NCBI RefSeq assembly: GCF_039503195.1
Contig: NZ_JBCJKP010000001.1
Location: forward strand, 8,556,001 to 8,620,000
Length of the DNA: 64,000 nt
Reading direction: 5' to 3'
Source: Streptomyces mirabilis
Lineage (GTDB): Bacteria > Actinomycetota > Actinomycetes > Streptomycetales > Streptomycetaceae
Below, in pieces: positions 1-8,930 of the stretch. The stretch's first letter is position 1; the number at the start of each line of letters is the position of its first letter. Under the pieces are notes generated by a model. That model was not told the DNA's origin and searched no databases. It saw nothing but the letters and a program-made list of their open reading frames with translations. The position numbers and the translations under genes were made by a program.

Positions 1-894
1 GAGTCGCCCGAAAGGCAGCCGGCTCCGGCGCCTCGGACACGCCAGCCGAATCCTCAGCCGTCCATCGCACCCCTGAGAGTGCAGCCTCCGGCGGCGGACC
101 GGAAACAGAGGGCGAAGAAGGGCGTGCCCCTGACCCGAGACCAGGCCATCGTCCGCGTCCGCGAGACCTTGAGGGCCTCCGCGCCAAGAGGGGGCACACA
201 TCACTGGTCCGCCCTCGCCGCGCAACTCGGTGAGCCGCTCACCGGCATGTCCGCGAGCGAGCGCGTCGACTTCCTCGTCGAGGTCGACAGCCCGCTCTGG
301 GACACCAAGGCAGTGCTGTCGGTGCTGCTCCGCGACGATGCGTGCCTCTTGTCGTGCCTGCCCGCCGTACTCGCGAAGCTCGGAGTGCGAGGCGCCGAGG
401 GGCTGTCGGCCGATTCGCCGGCCTTGCACTCCTGGGTGAACCAGGAGACGGAACGGGCCATCGCGCTGTACGCGAATCCGTCACGCGCAGTGCTGAGACG
501 ACAGCCTGTCACCAGCCCTGCACGTGCACTGACCGCGCGGCAGGGGAGAGAAATGGGTGCGTTGATCAGGCGCGTCCAACAGCACCAGCCCAAGCAGGAC
601 CGGTTCAAGAGCCGGGACTCCACTGCTGCGGAAAGGCAGCAGGTCCGTGAGTTGCTCAACCGGGTAGAGAAGAGGATGTCCGTCTTGGGCGGAGCGTTCA
701 AAACGAGCAAACAGACACGCCGGACGCTTCGCGTCGCCCGCGCGTGGCTCACTCTTGCTGTCCCGGGCTACCTGATCCCTGCCAACCCCTCGCCGTTGGA
801 GAACCAGGCGCTCAGGACGAGCGCTGCCGAGCTTCGGGCCCAACTGAATGAAATTGCTACGGCGTTGGCGGCGACAAAGCTCAAGTATTGGTGA
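1..894 (+). CDS. C-terminal part of a protein with the island's recurrent domain (5' end outside window)
   Basis: The frame is open from the first base of the window, so the gene probably begins upstream; an internal GTG at 79 is the first start candidate seen but has no clear ribosome binding site. The visible 297 residues contain a ~100-residue domain: a basic segment, a W at the end of a TxHHW motif, an S-A-x-E-R motif, then SVLLRDD and finally W-x-N-Q-E-T-E-R-A with ALYANPSR. The same order appears in the CoiA-like protein at 7,025-8,644, in the small protein at 15,175-15,543 and in the fragment at 15,660-16,039. After the domain comes a basic, helical tail ending near a hydrophobic patch (AWLTLAVPGYLIP). 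By analogy with the 7,025 gene, the missing N-terminus might be CoiA-like, but that cannot be seen. Function not recognised. Confidence 0.6.
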   Translation, partial: ESPERQPAPAPRTRQPNPQPSIAPLRVQPPAADRKQRAKKGVPLTRDQAIVRVRETLRASAPRGGTHHWSALAAQLGEPLTGMSASERVDFLVEVDSPLWDTKAVLSVLLRDDACLLSCLPAVLAKLGVRGAEGLSADSPALHSWVNQETERAIALYANPSRAVLRRQPVTSPARALTARQGREMGALIRRVQQHQPKQDRFKSRDSTAAERQQVRELLNRVEKRMSVLGGAFKTSKQTRRTLRVARAWLTLAVPGYLIPANPSPLENQALRTSAAELRAQLNEIATALAATKLKYW

Positions 895-1160
895 TTCGAG
901 CGTGCCGAGACAGGCCCACCACATTCGAAGACCCGGGAACCGGCGGGCAGGACTGTCCACGACCGATGGCCTGAGTGAATGCTCGGTCCCCGCCCACGGT
1001 CGCGTGGATCCTCGTCCGCCCTCGATCGCCTGGTCGAGGAAGTCGCGGACCCGCATCACAGAATCGACGTACCCACCCGTACAGCCAACGTTGGCTTGAG
1101 ACTTGGCCGTACGTCGGCGCCCATCGAGGCGCTCGCCATCTGAGAGGACCAGAAGCCCAC

Positions 1161-1865
1161 ATGAGCAAGGCCGATGACGCCAAGAACCTGATCCAGCAGG
1201 CTTTCGACAAGGCGTTGGTCGCCCAGCAGCCGCTGGCGAGGAAGAACGTCGAGCGCCTGCGGCGAGTCCACCCCGAGGACACTCCACAGGAGCTGATCCG
1301 CCGGTTGGACCGGTACTACCTCACCGGCATCACCGCGTCCGGAGGAGCATCCGGCGCGGCAGGAGTCGTGCCCGGCGCCGGGATACCGGCGGCTCTGGCC
1401 GATGCCATGCTCTTCACCGAAGCGTCAGTGCTCTACACGCTGTCGCTGGCCGAGGTTCACGGCCTGCACCCTGAGGATCTTGAACGACGCAGACTCTTGG
1501 TCCTGACCGTCCTACTCGGCGACGGAGCGAAGAAGGCCTTGGACAAAACCATCGGGCGCACCGGCCCATATTGGGCGCGGCGCATCGTCAGTGCGATCCC
1601 GATGAGCGCTATCAACAAGGCCAACAACGTGTTGGGTCCGCGGTTCATCACCAAGTACGGGACCAAGCAAGGGGTCCTGGTGCTGAGTAAACAGGTGCCA
1701 CTCGGTATCGGTGCCGCGCTCGGGGCCGGCGGCAACCATGTCTTCGGGCGACTGACGATCAAGTCCGCACGCACCATCTTCGGAGAGCCCCCGTCGAGCT
1801 GGGACGGCGATGGTCGTGAGGACGAGATGCCTCTCGGTTCTGGCTCGGGGGATACAACTCTGTAA
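1161..1865 (+). CDS. EcsC-like protein
   Basis: The predicted protein has 234 residues. The start at 1,161 is chosen because GAGAGGACC lies about 10 bases upstream; the frame stays open farther 5' but without a good site. Residues ~55-85 form a glycine/alanine-rich hydrophobic stretch (GASGAAGVVPGAGIPAALADAM) followed by a second hydrophobic helix with an acidic face (FTEASVLYTLSLAEVHG) and ERRRLLVLTVLLGDG. This order matches the EcsC-type family, in which a glycine-rich hairpin precedes a conserved helix. A second apolar region lies near the C-terminus (VPLGIGAALGAGGNHVFG). EcsC-like proteins are probably membrane-associated and their biochemical role is poorly defined. The gene stands alone, convergent with the OGG-like gene, with a large hairpin between them. 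Family call fairly likely; role unknown. Confidence 0.55.
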   Translation: MSKADDAKNLIQQAFDKALVAQQPLARKNVERLRRVHPEDTPQELIRRLDRYYLTGITASGGASGAAGVVPGAGIPAALADAMLFTEASVLYTLSLAEVHGLHPEDLERRRLLVLTVLLGDGAKKALDKTIGRTGPYWARRIVSAIPMSAINKANNVLGPRFITKYGTKQGVLVLSKQVPLGIGAALGAGGNHVFGRLTIKSARTIFGEPPSSWDGDGREDEMPLGSGSGDTTL

Positions 1866-1881
1866 GCGTCGCCTCGATGTT

Positions 1882-1951
1882 CAAGCCCGTGGATTTTCGT
1901 GATCGGTTGCGCAGGGAACAACCGTGACCACGAAGATCCGCGGGCTGCTTG
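1882..1951. terminator. Large imperfect inverted repeat between convergent genes
   Basis: The left arm (1,882-~1,909) and the right arm (~1,919-1,951) pair over about 28 positions with a few mismatches and small bulges; both arms carry CCCGyGGATyTTCGTG. There is no T-run. The position between two convergent genes fits a two-way terminator. The length of the arms would also fit the end of a lost mobile element. Confidence 0.45.
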
Positions 1952-2026
1952 CGTCTGGATCACCCACACCCCAGATCCCTCCCGCACAGTGACTTGGTGA
2001 CCTCTTTAGTTGCGACGAGGCAGGGG

Positions 2027-2725
2027 TCAGGACAGGTGCCTGCCGTGAGAGAACAGCGCGGCCTCGACCTGATCCGGCAGCACTCCTGCCTCTCCCGCAA
2101 GGTCATGGGCCAGGGACAGATACCGGCTGTAGCGTGGTGTCGTCCACCCACCCCTGGGCCACTTCACCCCTGCGTCGGCGGCCCGCAGCGCCCGCGCGAC
2201 GACACTGTCCAGGATCAACGGACGCCATGGACCCACCGGGTGATCGTGACCAGCGAAGTACAGCACCTTGGTGAAGAACGCCGGTCCGAGGAACTTGATC
2301 CGGTCGTCGTTGTTGAAGGCGAAGTACGCCCTGACCGCTCCCTCCTGCCGTAGCACGCCGAGGGCAGCAGCCAGGTGCGCGTCGATGTCCGAAACAGAGG
2401 ACGAGGTGAAGATGCGCGCATGCCGGGCGACGGACCGGGCCTTGGTTCCGCTGCCCCAGACCAGCGCAGTGGTCAGTAGGTGTCGTCGTCCTTCGACGGT
2501 GTCCGCACGACGCGAGATGTCGAACACCGTGCTGCGGTCGACTCGCGACCTGCCCGCGACGATCGGGCACGCGTCGAGTTCGCCGGGCCACCAGCCGGAG
2601 TCGGGCAGGAGAGACAGCCAGCGTGCCCGGTCGAACGGGATCGCCTGGCCGAGTACCTCGTTCCGTCCGGGAATGGTGCTCCCGGCGGGCAGAATGGCTG
2701 TTCCGGATATCTTGCCTGCTTCCAT
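2027..2725 (-). CDS. 8-oxoguanine DNA glycosylase OGG-fold-like protein
   Basis: A 232-residue protein starting at an ATG with only a weak upstream site. The central part has features of the helix-hairpin-helix glycosylase fold: RRHLLTTALVWGSGTKAR (residues ~80-97), where the lysine after SGT occupies the place of the catalytic lysine, and PLILDSVVARAL (~168-179), whose aspartate matches the catalytic aspartate. Between them is KFLGPAFFTKVLYFAGH. Related small OGG-fold proteins are annotated in many actinobacteria, often near restriction or defence genes; whether they excise oxidised bases is mostly untested. The N-terminal ~70 residues (ACPIVAGRSRVDRST) are not explained by that fold. It is convergent with the EcsC-like gene. 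The role in this island is inference only. Confidence 0.55.
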   Translation of the reverse strand: MEAGKISGTAILPAGSTIPGRNEVLGQAIPFDRARWLSLLPDSGWWPGELDACPIVAGRSRVDRSTVFDISRRADTVEGRRHLLTTALVWGSGTKARSVARHARIFTSSSVSDIDAHLAAALGVLRQEGAVRAYFAFNNDDRIKFLGPAFFTKVLYFAGHDHPVGPWRPLILDSVVARALRAADAGVKWPRGGWTTPRYSRYLSLAHDLAGEAGVLPDQVEAALFSHGRHLS

Positions 2726-2993
2726 GGCCCGAGTGTTCCGTATCGTGCCACTCGCGCGTTCCTGGAACCGGGACAGAAGCGTGCGGACTTGAGGCCGCGG
2801 TACTCGCGGGGACTACGCCCATGGCTGGAGCCGGCAGTGGGCAGGTCTCGTATTCCGAACGGTCCTGGCGGAGGCGACGCCGCCGCCGCGACTCCTTTCC
2901 CCGCAGGTCGACATGCGGTGCCCTTGTGGACATGCCGGACCCGCGGGGTCATCGCGACCACCGGGGCGGACGGTGCGGGCCATACTGGAAGGC

Positions 2994-3401
2994 ATGCTCG
3001 TTCCCACCGGCGCTCTGTCGCCTCTGCACCACCGCCTGTTGCGGGAATTGGACCTCTGCGACCTGCCGACTCCTGATGCGGACCTTGCGTCCTACGCGGT
3101 CAGAGGCCTCGACACGGACGAGGTCCGCGACGCCCTGCCCGCACTGCTGTGGGCCGGGCTGGTGGAGCAGAGGGGCGGCGATCACGGCACGCTCGGACTC
3201 ACCACGAAAGGCGCCGCCGCCCTGCGCGGGGCGGAGTGCGACGAGTTGGCGGCACGGCTGAGCGCGGTGGCGTCCTTCGCGGACACGGTCGCACGCGGCG
3301 CGGCGCCGCGCCCCGCCGGCTACGCGCTGAAGCGGCTGGCGGAGGGGGCGTGGACCTTGGAGCAGGCCGAGGCGCATGTAGCCGGATCCGGTGGAGAGTA
3401 G
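2994..3401 (+). CDS. Small winged-helix-like hypothetical protein
   Basis: A protein of about 135 residues if the ATG at 2,994 is used; in-frame GTG 2,973 and ATG 2,913 are alternatives, and the purine-rich GGAAGG sits too close to 2,994 to decide. Residues 1-75 read like a winged helix of the MarR or PadR sort: LHHRLLRELDL, then VRDALPALLWAGLVEQRGG and a TLGLTTKGAAAL turn, where a beta wing would lie. The C-terminal half is helical (ECDELAARLSAVASFADTVARG) and ends with a helix containing LEQAEAHVAG. It lies just past the 3' end of the methyltransferase locus on the opposite strand. Probably a DNA-binding or adaptor protein; no partner is visible. Confidence 0.5.
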   Translation: MLVPTGALSPLHHRLLRELDLCDLPTPDADLASYAVRGLDTDEVRDALPALLWAGLVEQRGGDHGTLGLTTKGAAALRGAECDELAARLSAVASFADTVARGAAPRPAGYALKRLAEGAWTLEQAEAHVAGSGGE

Positions 3402-3408
3402 GACCTGT

Positions 3409-3855
3409 TCATGGCTGCGCCGGATCGTCGAATTCCAGGACGACGCGCCGCCGGCCCCGATTCGCCCGGGGCTGCGGTGGAAGAATCCCCGACGAGGTGA
3501 GATCGGCCCTGCTGATCACCGGTGAGTTCACGATCTTCACGGTGACGGCATGTTGCGCCGGGACGAGGTCGACCAGCCGTCGCAGGACTGACAACAGCTC
3601 GATCAACTCCTCGGTCCATGTGCTCGGCCATGACGTCACATGGATGTCGTCGAGAGGGCTCGTCCTCCGGCTGGTGGGGGACGCCTTCCGGTAACCGAAC
3701 CACTTCCTGACGATGCGCATCTCTCCGACCTCGTAGTTCCAGACGCCAGGCGGTACTCCTGTGAAGACACCTGGCCCCACGTGCAGTGCGTTGCGTTCCT
3801 CGTCGTACGTCAGGCTTTCGGGTACGTCGGTTCCGATGTGTGTCGCGTACTTCAC
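3409..3855 (-). pseudogene. C-terminal target-recognition segment of the ISP-type methyltransferase, in a separate frame
   Basis: These 148 residues are the normal C-terminal continuation of the gene at 3,852-6,725. They begin KYATHIGTDVPESLTYDEER and include GVPPGVWNYEVG, KWFGYRKASP and SPLDDIHVTSWPSTW, a block that in this family follows directly after the methyltransferase body. Here it is reached only by a one-base frame change. The upstream frame ends ...RATPGR-stop, and the other frame reads ...PRQVKYATH through the same DNA at a GGGG run (3,862-3,865 on the plus strand). A GTG at 3,855 overlaps the upstream stop as GTGA, so coupled translation as a separate subunit is conceivable. A deletion of one base in the C-run, real or from sequencing, is the simplest explanation. 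Confidence 0.75.
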
Positions 3856-6725
3856 CTGCCTGGGGTCGCCCGGGGGAAGCGGACACCGTCCTCATCGGAC
3901 ATCTGCGCCCTGCCGGGGATGTCGTGCCCGCCGTAGGACGCCGCCCACAGGAACTCGTGACCGATGCGGACTGCCTCCTGCCACAGTTCCGGGTCGCGGG
4001 TGAGCGGCAACCGGACTCCCGCGGTGAGGAGTTCCTCGGCGAAGTGCTCGGTGAACGCAGTGTGTCCGGCGACTGCCACCGCGTAGGCGGCCAGGTCGTG
4101 CACGGCCACCTCTGCGAGGCCCAGAGCGCCTGCCAGGTACCGGAGCAGGCCCGTGGGGACGTTGGCGGTGCCGTCCGGATGGAGAACGGGGTGCAGCCTC
4201 CCGCCACGGCCGTTGAAGTGGTGGGTGTCCGGCAACAGCGCGGTTGCGACCAGAGCGGGACCGCTGCTGATCTCGTGGCTGCTCTGCTGGTTGAGGAACA
4301 ACTGGCCTGGTTGCAGGGACTCCCACAGATCGGGTCGTGGGTAGTCGAGTACCCGGTTGTCCGCGATGAGCCACTGACGGTCGAAACTGCGCAGGGCGAT
4401 CCGCAGGATGCATGGATTTGCCCCGGACGCCTCTTCCATGGGCCGGTCCGGGTGAGGGAAGCCCGGCAGAGCCGCCACCTGCCTGCCGAGTCGACGATCC
4501 CGTGTCTCCTTGAACAGGAGCGCCTTCTCAACGGGATCCGACTCTCCCATGAGCCGTGCCCACCGTCGCCGCAGGACCGCGTCCGACGGGGAGGTCACCC
4601 AGGACCGGTTGGTCGTGATGCCAAGACTTCCCCAAGGAAACACCTCGTCCAACGCCGGATAGTCGTCCCACCCCGACAACGCCGCCGGCGTGAACGGTCG
4701 TGCCCCCTCCGCATGCGCGTCCCGCCAGCCCTCGTCGTCCAGGCTCAGTTCGCCGAGTCGAGCGAGCTTCTCCGCGCGCCTGCCGTGCAGGGCCCGGTAG
4801 TGAATGCGTGCGGCTTCGGTGGAGTCGTGATCCACGCGCCGTACGAAGAGGCAGATCGACAGTGGCTGGGCGACGTGCGGGAACACGCGTGTTGCCACCT
4901 CTGCCCGCTGCCCCTCCGGCGACAGGTTGATGATCCATCCCTCGTCGCACGTCCTACGCAGATAGGCGCGCATGCCCCGTCCGGCCGGACCGGTGGCGAA
5001 GGCGGACGGGGTGATGAAGCAGACGACGCCGTGCCGGTCGTCCCCGTGGGCGTCGAAGACCTTCCAGGTGGCCCAGCGCCAGAAGTAGACGTACATGTTC
5101 TTGAGCGCGTGCTCGTACCGGCCGTTTCCTGGATGACGGAAGTCGTCCAGTGGTGGACGGCCCTGCCCCTTGACGCGCTTCTCGATCCAGCCGCCACGGT
5201 TCTCGGCCTTGTCGTCGTAGGGAGGATTGGCGATGACCACGGTGACCGGGACGTTCGCCTTGACGTGGTTGGCGCGGGCGCGCGACTCCGAGATCGCCGC
5301 GTAGGTGGAGACGAACTGCTCCTCCTGGACGAAGGGATCGTCGAGGGCGTCGGTGACGAAGAGGTTCAGCCCGTGCGGCGGCGGTGTCGCACCGTATTTC
5401 CTGAGCAGGTCCGTGGTGCGCATCTCGGCCACGGCGAAGGGACCCATCTGGAGCTCGAAGCCGTAGAGACGTTCGGCGAGGCGGCCGATCGCGTCGGGCG
5501 CCATGGCCTCGCCCTGCCGTTCGGCGGCCTGCCGGGCGACGCGGTCGATGACGGTGTGGAGGTAGGTTCCCGTGCCCATGGCGGGGTCGACGATGTGGAC
5601 GTCCGTGTCGCCGAAGCCGCGTGCCCTGCCCAGGCGGGTGCGGAGCACGTCCTCGGCCAGGCGCACCATCTCCTCCACCACCTCGTGCGGGGTGTAGTAC
5701 GAGCCGCTGCGCTGTCGCAGACCGTCGTCGTAGACGGAGAGGAACGACTCGTACAGGTGGAGGTAGGCGTCGCGGTCACCGTCCCGGATGGTGCCCCAGT
5801 CGACTGCGCCGATGGTCCGGGCCAGGAGGTGGAGGGTCACCTCGAAGCGTTCGTTGACGCTGTCGGTGAGCAGTTGGAGGGCCTTGCCCATGAGGGCGTG
5901 ACCGGCGTTGAGGCGGCGGCCGATCTCGTGGAAGCTCGTGCCGGTGACGGGGATGCCCTCGGTGTGGGCGAGCAGCACAGCGAAGGTGACGGTCTGGGCG
6001 TAGCCGTCCGCGAAGGTGGCGTCGTCGGCAGTGGGGAAGAGCAGTCTGCGCCAGTCGCTCCGCAGGCCGGTGAAGGGGCGGTCGGCGGACGAGGCGTTCG
6101 CGGAATCCGAGGCCGGGGCGGTCTGGGCTTCGGCCCGGAGCTGCTCCCGTACAGCCTCGCGTAGCAACCGGCACAGCGGGGCGAGTTGCCGGACCAGGAC
6201 CGAGACGCGACGGATCGGCGTCGGTTCCCACCAGAGCACCGCCTTGGTGAGCGCGTCGAAGGCGCCGAGGTCGTCGGCCGAAAGTTTCTCCCCGGCACTT
6301 GTGAGGGGTCCGGAGAGCACGACCTCCTCGCCGACCTGCACGCCGTACCGGTACAACCGCCAGTGGGTGCCGTTGGTGTAGAGAAGATTGGGGAGATCGC
6401 GCAGGCGTTCCCACTGGCGTTTGTTGTGGCCGGTGAAGCGCTCGGGGTCGATGCTTCCGTCCGAGCGCTTCAACTCGACGTATCCGGTGATGTCCCCGCC
6501 GACGCGCACGGCCCAGTCGGGACGGACCCCGAGATGCTGAACGCGGGTCTCGGGATACCAGGTGACATCGGGCCGGGCACAGTGCGTGCCCACGGTACGG
6601 AACAACTGTTCCAACGGGCCCCGGATCGCGGCCTCGCGGTCCCCTGGCCCGGCCAGGTTGTGTTTGCATTCGGCTCCGAACGCGGACACGGCGTCCCGGA
6701 GCCATCGAAGGTGCGCGTCAGACAT
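3852..6725 (-). CDS. ISP-like nuclease / N6-adenine methyltransferase (lacks its C-terminal block)
   Basis: A 957-residue protein starting MSDAHLRWLRD at an ATG preceded by a purine-rich GGGGGGACC; the frame is open to 6,839, where another ATG exists. Residues ~65-90 have RPDWAV followed by GYVELKR, a PD-(D/E)xK nuclease pattern. Around residue 380 is DPAMGTGTYLH (methyltransferase motif I) and around residue 500 is ANPPYDD (motif IV), which indicates adenine N6 methylation. A family-typical IADNRVLDYPRPDLW follows near the end. No helicase motifs are present, so it is shorter than single-chain type ISP enzymes such as LlaBIII. In DISARM class 1 an adenine methylase (DrmMI) accompanies drmABC; this gene may fill that place, which is inference. 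The reading frame stops early at 3,852 (see 3,409-3,855). Motif copy 1 lies in the upstream intergenic region. Confidence 0.8.
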   Translation of the reverse strand: MSDAHLRWLRDAVSAFGAECKHNLAGPGDREAAIRGPLEQLFRTVGTHCARPDVTWYPETRVQHLGVRPDWAVRVGGDITGYVELKRSDGSIDPERFTGHNKRQWERLRDLPNLLYTNGTHWRLYRYGVQVGEEVVLSGPLTSAGEKLSADDLGAFDALTKAVLWWEPTPIRRVSVLVRQLAPLCRLLREAVREQLRAEAQTAPASDSANASSADRPFTGLRSDWRRLLFPTADDATFADGYAQTVTFAVLLAHTEGIPVTGTSFHEIGRRLNAGHALMGKALQLLTDSVNERFEVTLHLLARTIGAVDWGTIRDGDRDAYLHLYESFLSVYDDGLRQRSGSYYTPHEVVEEMVRLAEDVLRTRLGRARGFGDTDVHIVDPAMGTGTYLHTVIDRVARQAAERQGEAMAPDAIGRLAERLYGFELQMGPFAVAEMRTTDLLRKYGATPPPHGLNLFVTDALDDPFVQEEQFVSTYAAISESRARANHVKANVPVTVVIANPPYDDKAENRGGWIEKRVKGQGRPPLDDFRHPGNGRYEHALKNMYVYFWRWATWKVFDAHGDDRHGVVCFITPSAFATGPAGRGMRAYLRRTCDEGWIINLSPEGQRAEVATRVFPHVAQPLSICLFVRRVDHDSTEAARIHYRALHGRRAEKLARLGELSLDDEGWRDAHAEGARPFTPAALSGWDDYPALDEVFPWGSLGITTNRSWVTSPSDAVLRRRWARLMGESDPVEKALLFKETRDRRLGRQVAALPGFPHPDRPMEEASGANPCILRIALRSFDRQWLIADNRVLDYPRPDLWESLQPGQLFLNQQSSHEISSGPALVATALLPDTHHFNGRGGRLHPVLHPDGTANVPTGLLRYLAGALGLAEVAVHDLAAYAVAVAGHTAFTEHFAEELLTAGVRLPLTRDPELWQEAVRIGHEFLWAASYGGHDIPGRAQMSDEDGVRFPRATPGR

Positions 6726-6931
6726 GGTCCCCCCACCCCTGGGCCCGATGAGGGATCCGGGCCCGCCCCTTGATGGGCAGTATGGGAGGAGCAGTGCCGA
6801 ATGGGTAGAGAGCATGCGAGAGTTGACGTATGCGCCCATGCGCCCCGCCGTGGTCGCTGATGCTTCGCCGGTCGACGCGTCAGTGACTGGCGTACCGCTC
6901 CCGTGTCGCCATTCTTCATCCGCTAAGGTCT

Positions 6932-6949
6932 TGTGAACTTAGTGCACGG
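6932..6949 (+). promoter_or_regulatory. Island motif, copy 1
   Basis: The sequence TGTGAACTTAGTGCACGG is one of six matching sites in the island. It lies between the divergent ISP-like gene and the CoiA-like gene. On the plus strand TTGTGA (6,931-6,936) and CATACT (6,954-6,959), 17 bases apart, form a plausible -35/-10 pair for the CoiA-like gene that overlaps the motif. Confidence 0.7.
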
Positions 6950-7024
6950 ATCGCATACTGGGCTGGCCATTGCTCAACTTCGCGCCGCGCCCAAGGGGGC
7001 GGGGGCATGCTCCAGGGGACAGGC

Positions 7025-8644
7025 GTGACCGGTTCAGACAGCAGGCTCGTACAGACAGCTGTGATCGGGGGCAGGAATTCCGGCCGGGCGATCATCCTGC
7101 CCACGGGCGCGGACGAACTCGCCCGCTGGCGACGGCGTCACCCCAACTACACGTACTGGTGTGGTACCCAACTCGGCGGTTGTGGCCATGAACTCTCCGA
7201 CCGTCTCTACCGTGACAAGGTGTGCCACTTCGCCCACCACCCGCACACCTCCTGCCACCGCACCGCCACCGGGGCGAACAGTGCCGATCACCTCTTCATC
7301 AAGGACGACCTGGCCGCGTGGGCCGGCGGGCGCAAGGAGAAGGGGCAGGCCACTTCGCGCAACCTCGGTTCTGGTCCTGGCGATGCCGTCGACTACCGGA
7401 CCGGGCAGGCGAAACAGCATGTGCGCTTCCAGTTCAGCAGGCTGCCGCACACCGAGTGGAGAGAGGCCCGTGCGCGCTTGAGCCGGGAAACGTCCACCCT
7501 CGACTGGGTCTTCGGCCCCGGCTCGGCCCACTCCGAGACGATGGAGGAGCTGTGCGAGGAGATCGGATACCTGCTGCGGTTCCGCTTCGAGACGCAGGGC
7601 GCGACTCGGCACATCAGTCTCCGGGCGGAAGGCACCCGGCACAGCACCGAGTGGGTACCGCTGGCCGCCTGCGCCATGACGCCCGACGGTCTGCGCGTCC
7701 CGGGGGCCGTGCCGCGTCGTTTGCGCAGCGCTTCCCGTGCAGTGGTCCAGGAGGAGTCGAATCCGGCCGGCGTCCAGGGGCCGCGCTCCCGCGGAGAGCT
7801 GGTGCTCGTGCTCAGGGAAGCGCTGGTGAGCGCGGCGCGCAACCGCAGTCGGCCGACCTGGCAGACACTGACCCGCACAGCCGGCGTCGACATGCTGAGA
7901 GTTCCCGCAGCTGAGCGTGCCGGGTTGCTGATCGATGTGGAGCGCCGCCGTGCCGACGCAGGGAGCCCTCTGCTGTCGGCCCTGTTGCGGACCGAGGACG
8001 GCGACCCACCGCCTTATGTCTCGGAAGTCATCGCCGCGCTCCGTTACGGCGTTCCCGCGACGACTGCGGTCCTCAAGCGATGGTGTCAGCGTGAGACGGA
8101 ACGCGCCTTCGCCGTCCATGGCGTGCCTCCCCGCACGGCTCCCCTGAGGCTCCTGATCAACGCCGATGGGAAGTTGGCGATGCATGAGGTCGAACGGCGC
8201 CAAGTCGTCGCCCGGCGCGTGGACGGACCTGCCCGTCAAGTCGGCAGGCAGAGCAAGCCGAGAGAGGCGAGCGCCGAGATCGCGGCCGCGCTCCGCGCCG
8301 TCCGGCGACTGGACACTCCCCGACGGGCCGAGGGATTCCTCCGCCGGGCGGAAGCCGTGCTGGCCCGGATACCGGAGCGGTACCGAGCTGAGCTGCGCGA
8401 GGAGATGGAGGCCACTCGCCAGTGGTTGAGAACGCACAAGCCCAGCCCCAGGGCGCAAGCCGGCAAGACACGGCAGGAGAGGGCTCAGGCGACGGCCAAG
8501 GCGGGAAGCAAGGCGAAGGCCGCCTCGGGTACCGGGGCGGGAGGCAAGACCCAGGCCAAGTCGGAAGGAGGCAAGGGCCGTTTGAAGGGTGCTCGGCCGC
8601 TGCCCGGGCTGGACCGCTCCCAGCCGAAGCGAAGGGCGACGTGA
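7025..8644 (+). CDS. CoiA-like protein with the island's recurrent domain
   Basis: The predicted protein has 539 residues from GTG 7,025, which follows CAGGGGACAGGC; an ATG at 7,007 is an alternative. Residues ~35-95 hold a Cys/His-rich block (YWCGTQLGGCGHEL, then CHFAHHPHTSCHR, then ADHLFIKDDLAAW), the pattern of competence protein CoiA-like families: a zinc-binding-like region followed by the start of a nuclease-like domain. Residues ~255-370 contain the recurrent domain (PTWQTL, AAERAGLLIDVERR, SPLLSALLRTEDG, WCQRETERAFAVHG). A helical section follows, and the last ~70 residues are a Lys/Ala/Gly-rich, probably disordered basic tail that may contact nucleic acid. Its promoter overlaps motif copy 1. 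CoiA affects DNA uptake in naturally competent bacteria; here a nuclease or sensor role in defence is inference. Confidence 0.6.
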   Translation: MTGSDSRLVQTAVIGGRNSGRAIILPTGADELARWRRRHPNYTYWCGTQLGGCGHELSDRLYRDKVCHFAHHPHTSCHRTATGANSADHLFIKDDLAAWAGGRKEKGQATSRNLGSGPGDAVDYRTGQAKQHVRFQFSRLPHTEWREARARLSRETSTLDWVFGPGSAHSETMEELCEEIGYLLRFRFETQGATRHISLRAEGTRHSTEWVPLAACAMTPDGLRVPGAVPRRLRSASRAVVQEESNPAGVQGPRSRGELVLVLREALVSAARNRSRPTWQTLTRTAGVDMLRVPAAERAGLLIDVERRRADAGSPLLSALLRTEDGDPPPYVSEVIAALRYGVPATTAVLKRWCQRETERAFAVHGVPPRTAPLRLLINADGKLAMHEVERRQVVARRVDGPARQVGRQSKPREASAEIAAALRAVRRLDTPRRAEGFLRRAEAVLARIPERYRAELREEMEATRQWLRTHKPSPRAQAGKTRQERAQATAKAGSKAKAASGTGAGGKTQAKSEGGKGRLKGARPLPGLDRSQPKRRAT

Positions 8645-8930
8645 TCTGCGCTGTCCGCCCACGCCGCTCCTGGGGCTCGAACCGGTCGATTCGGCTCGAC
8701 CGCGGCTACGACAACAGCAAGCGTCGAGCATCAATAAGCGTCCCATTGACGATAAGTGGATCGTCGTGCGAGGCTGACGTAGTCGTCACACCGGAGATGT
8801 CCTCCACGGGCATCTTGCTGTGACCAGTGCCCTTCTGATCGTTCCGATCAGGACGACCGACCACTCCGCACCGCCTCACGCCACCCGCCGGGCCCGGTCT
8901 ACGCGGGCCATCGCACCATCTGGAGTCCGC

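Noticed and set aside
4050..4067. GGTGAACGCAGTGTGTCC resembling the island motif
   Set aside because: It lies inside a coding sequence, differs at several conserved positions and precedes no gene start.
3786..6164. A 792-codon open frame on the plus strand
   Set aside because: It is antisense to the methyltransferase gene and its translation shows only repetitive Val/Gly/Glu-rich sequence.
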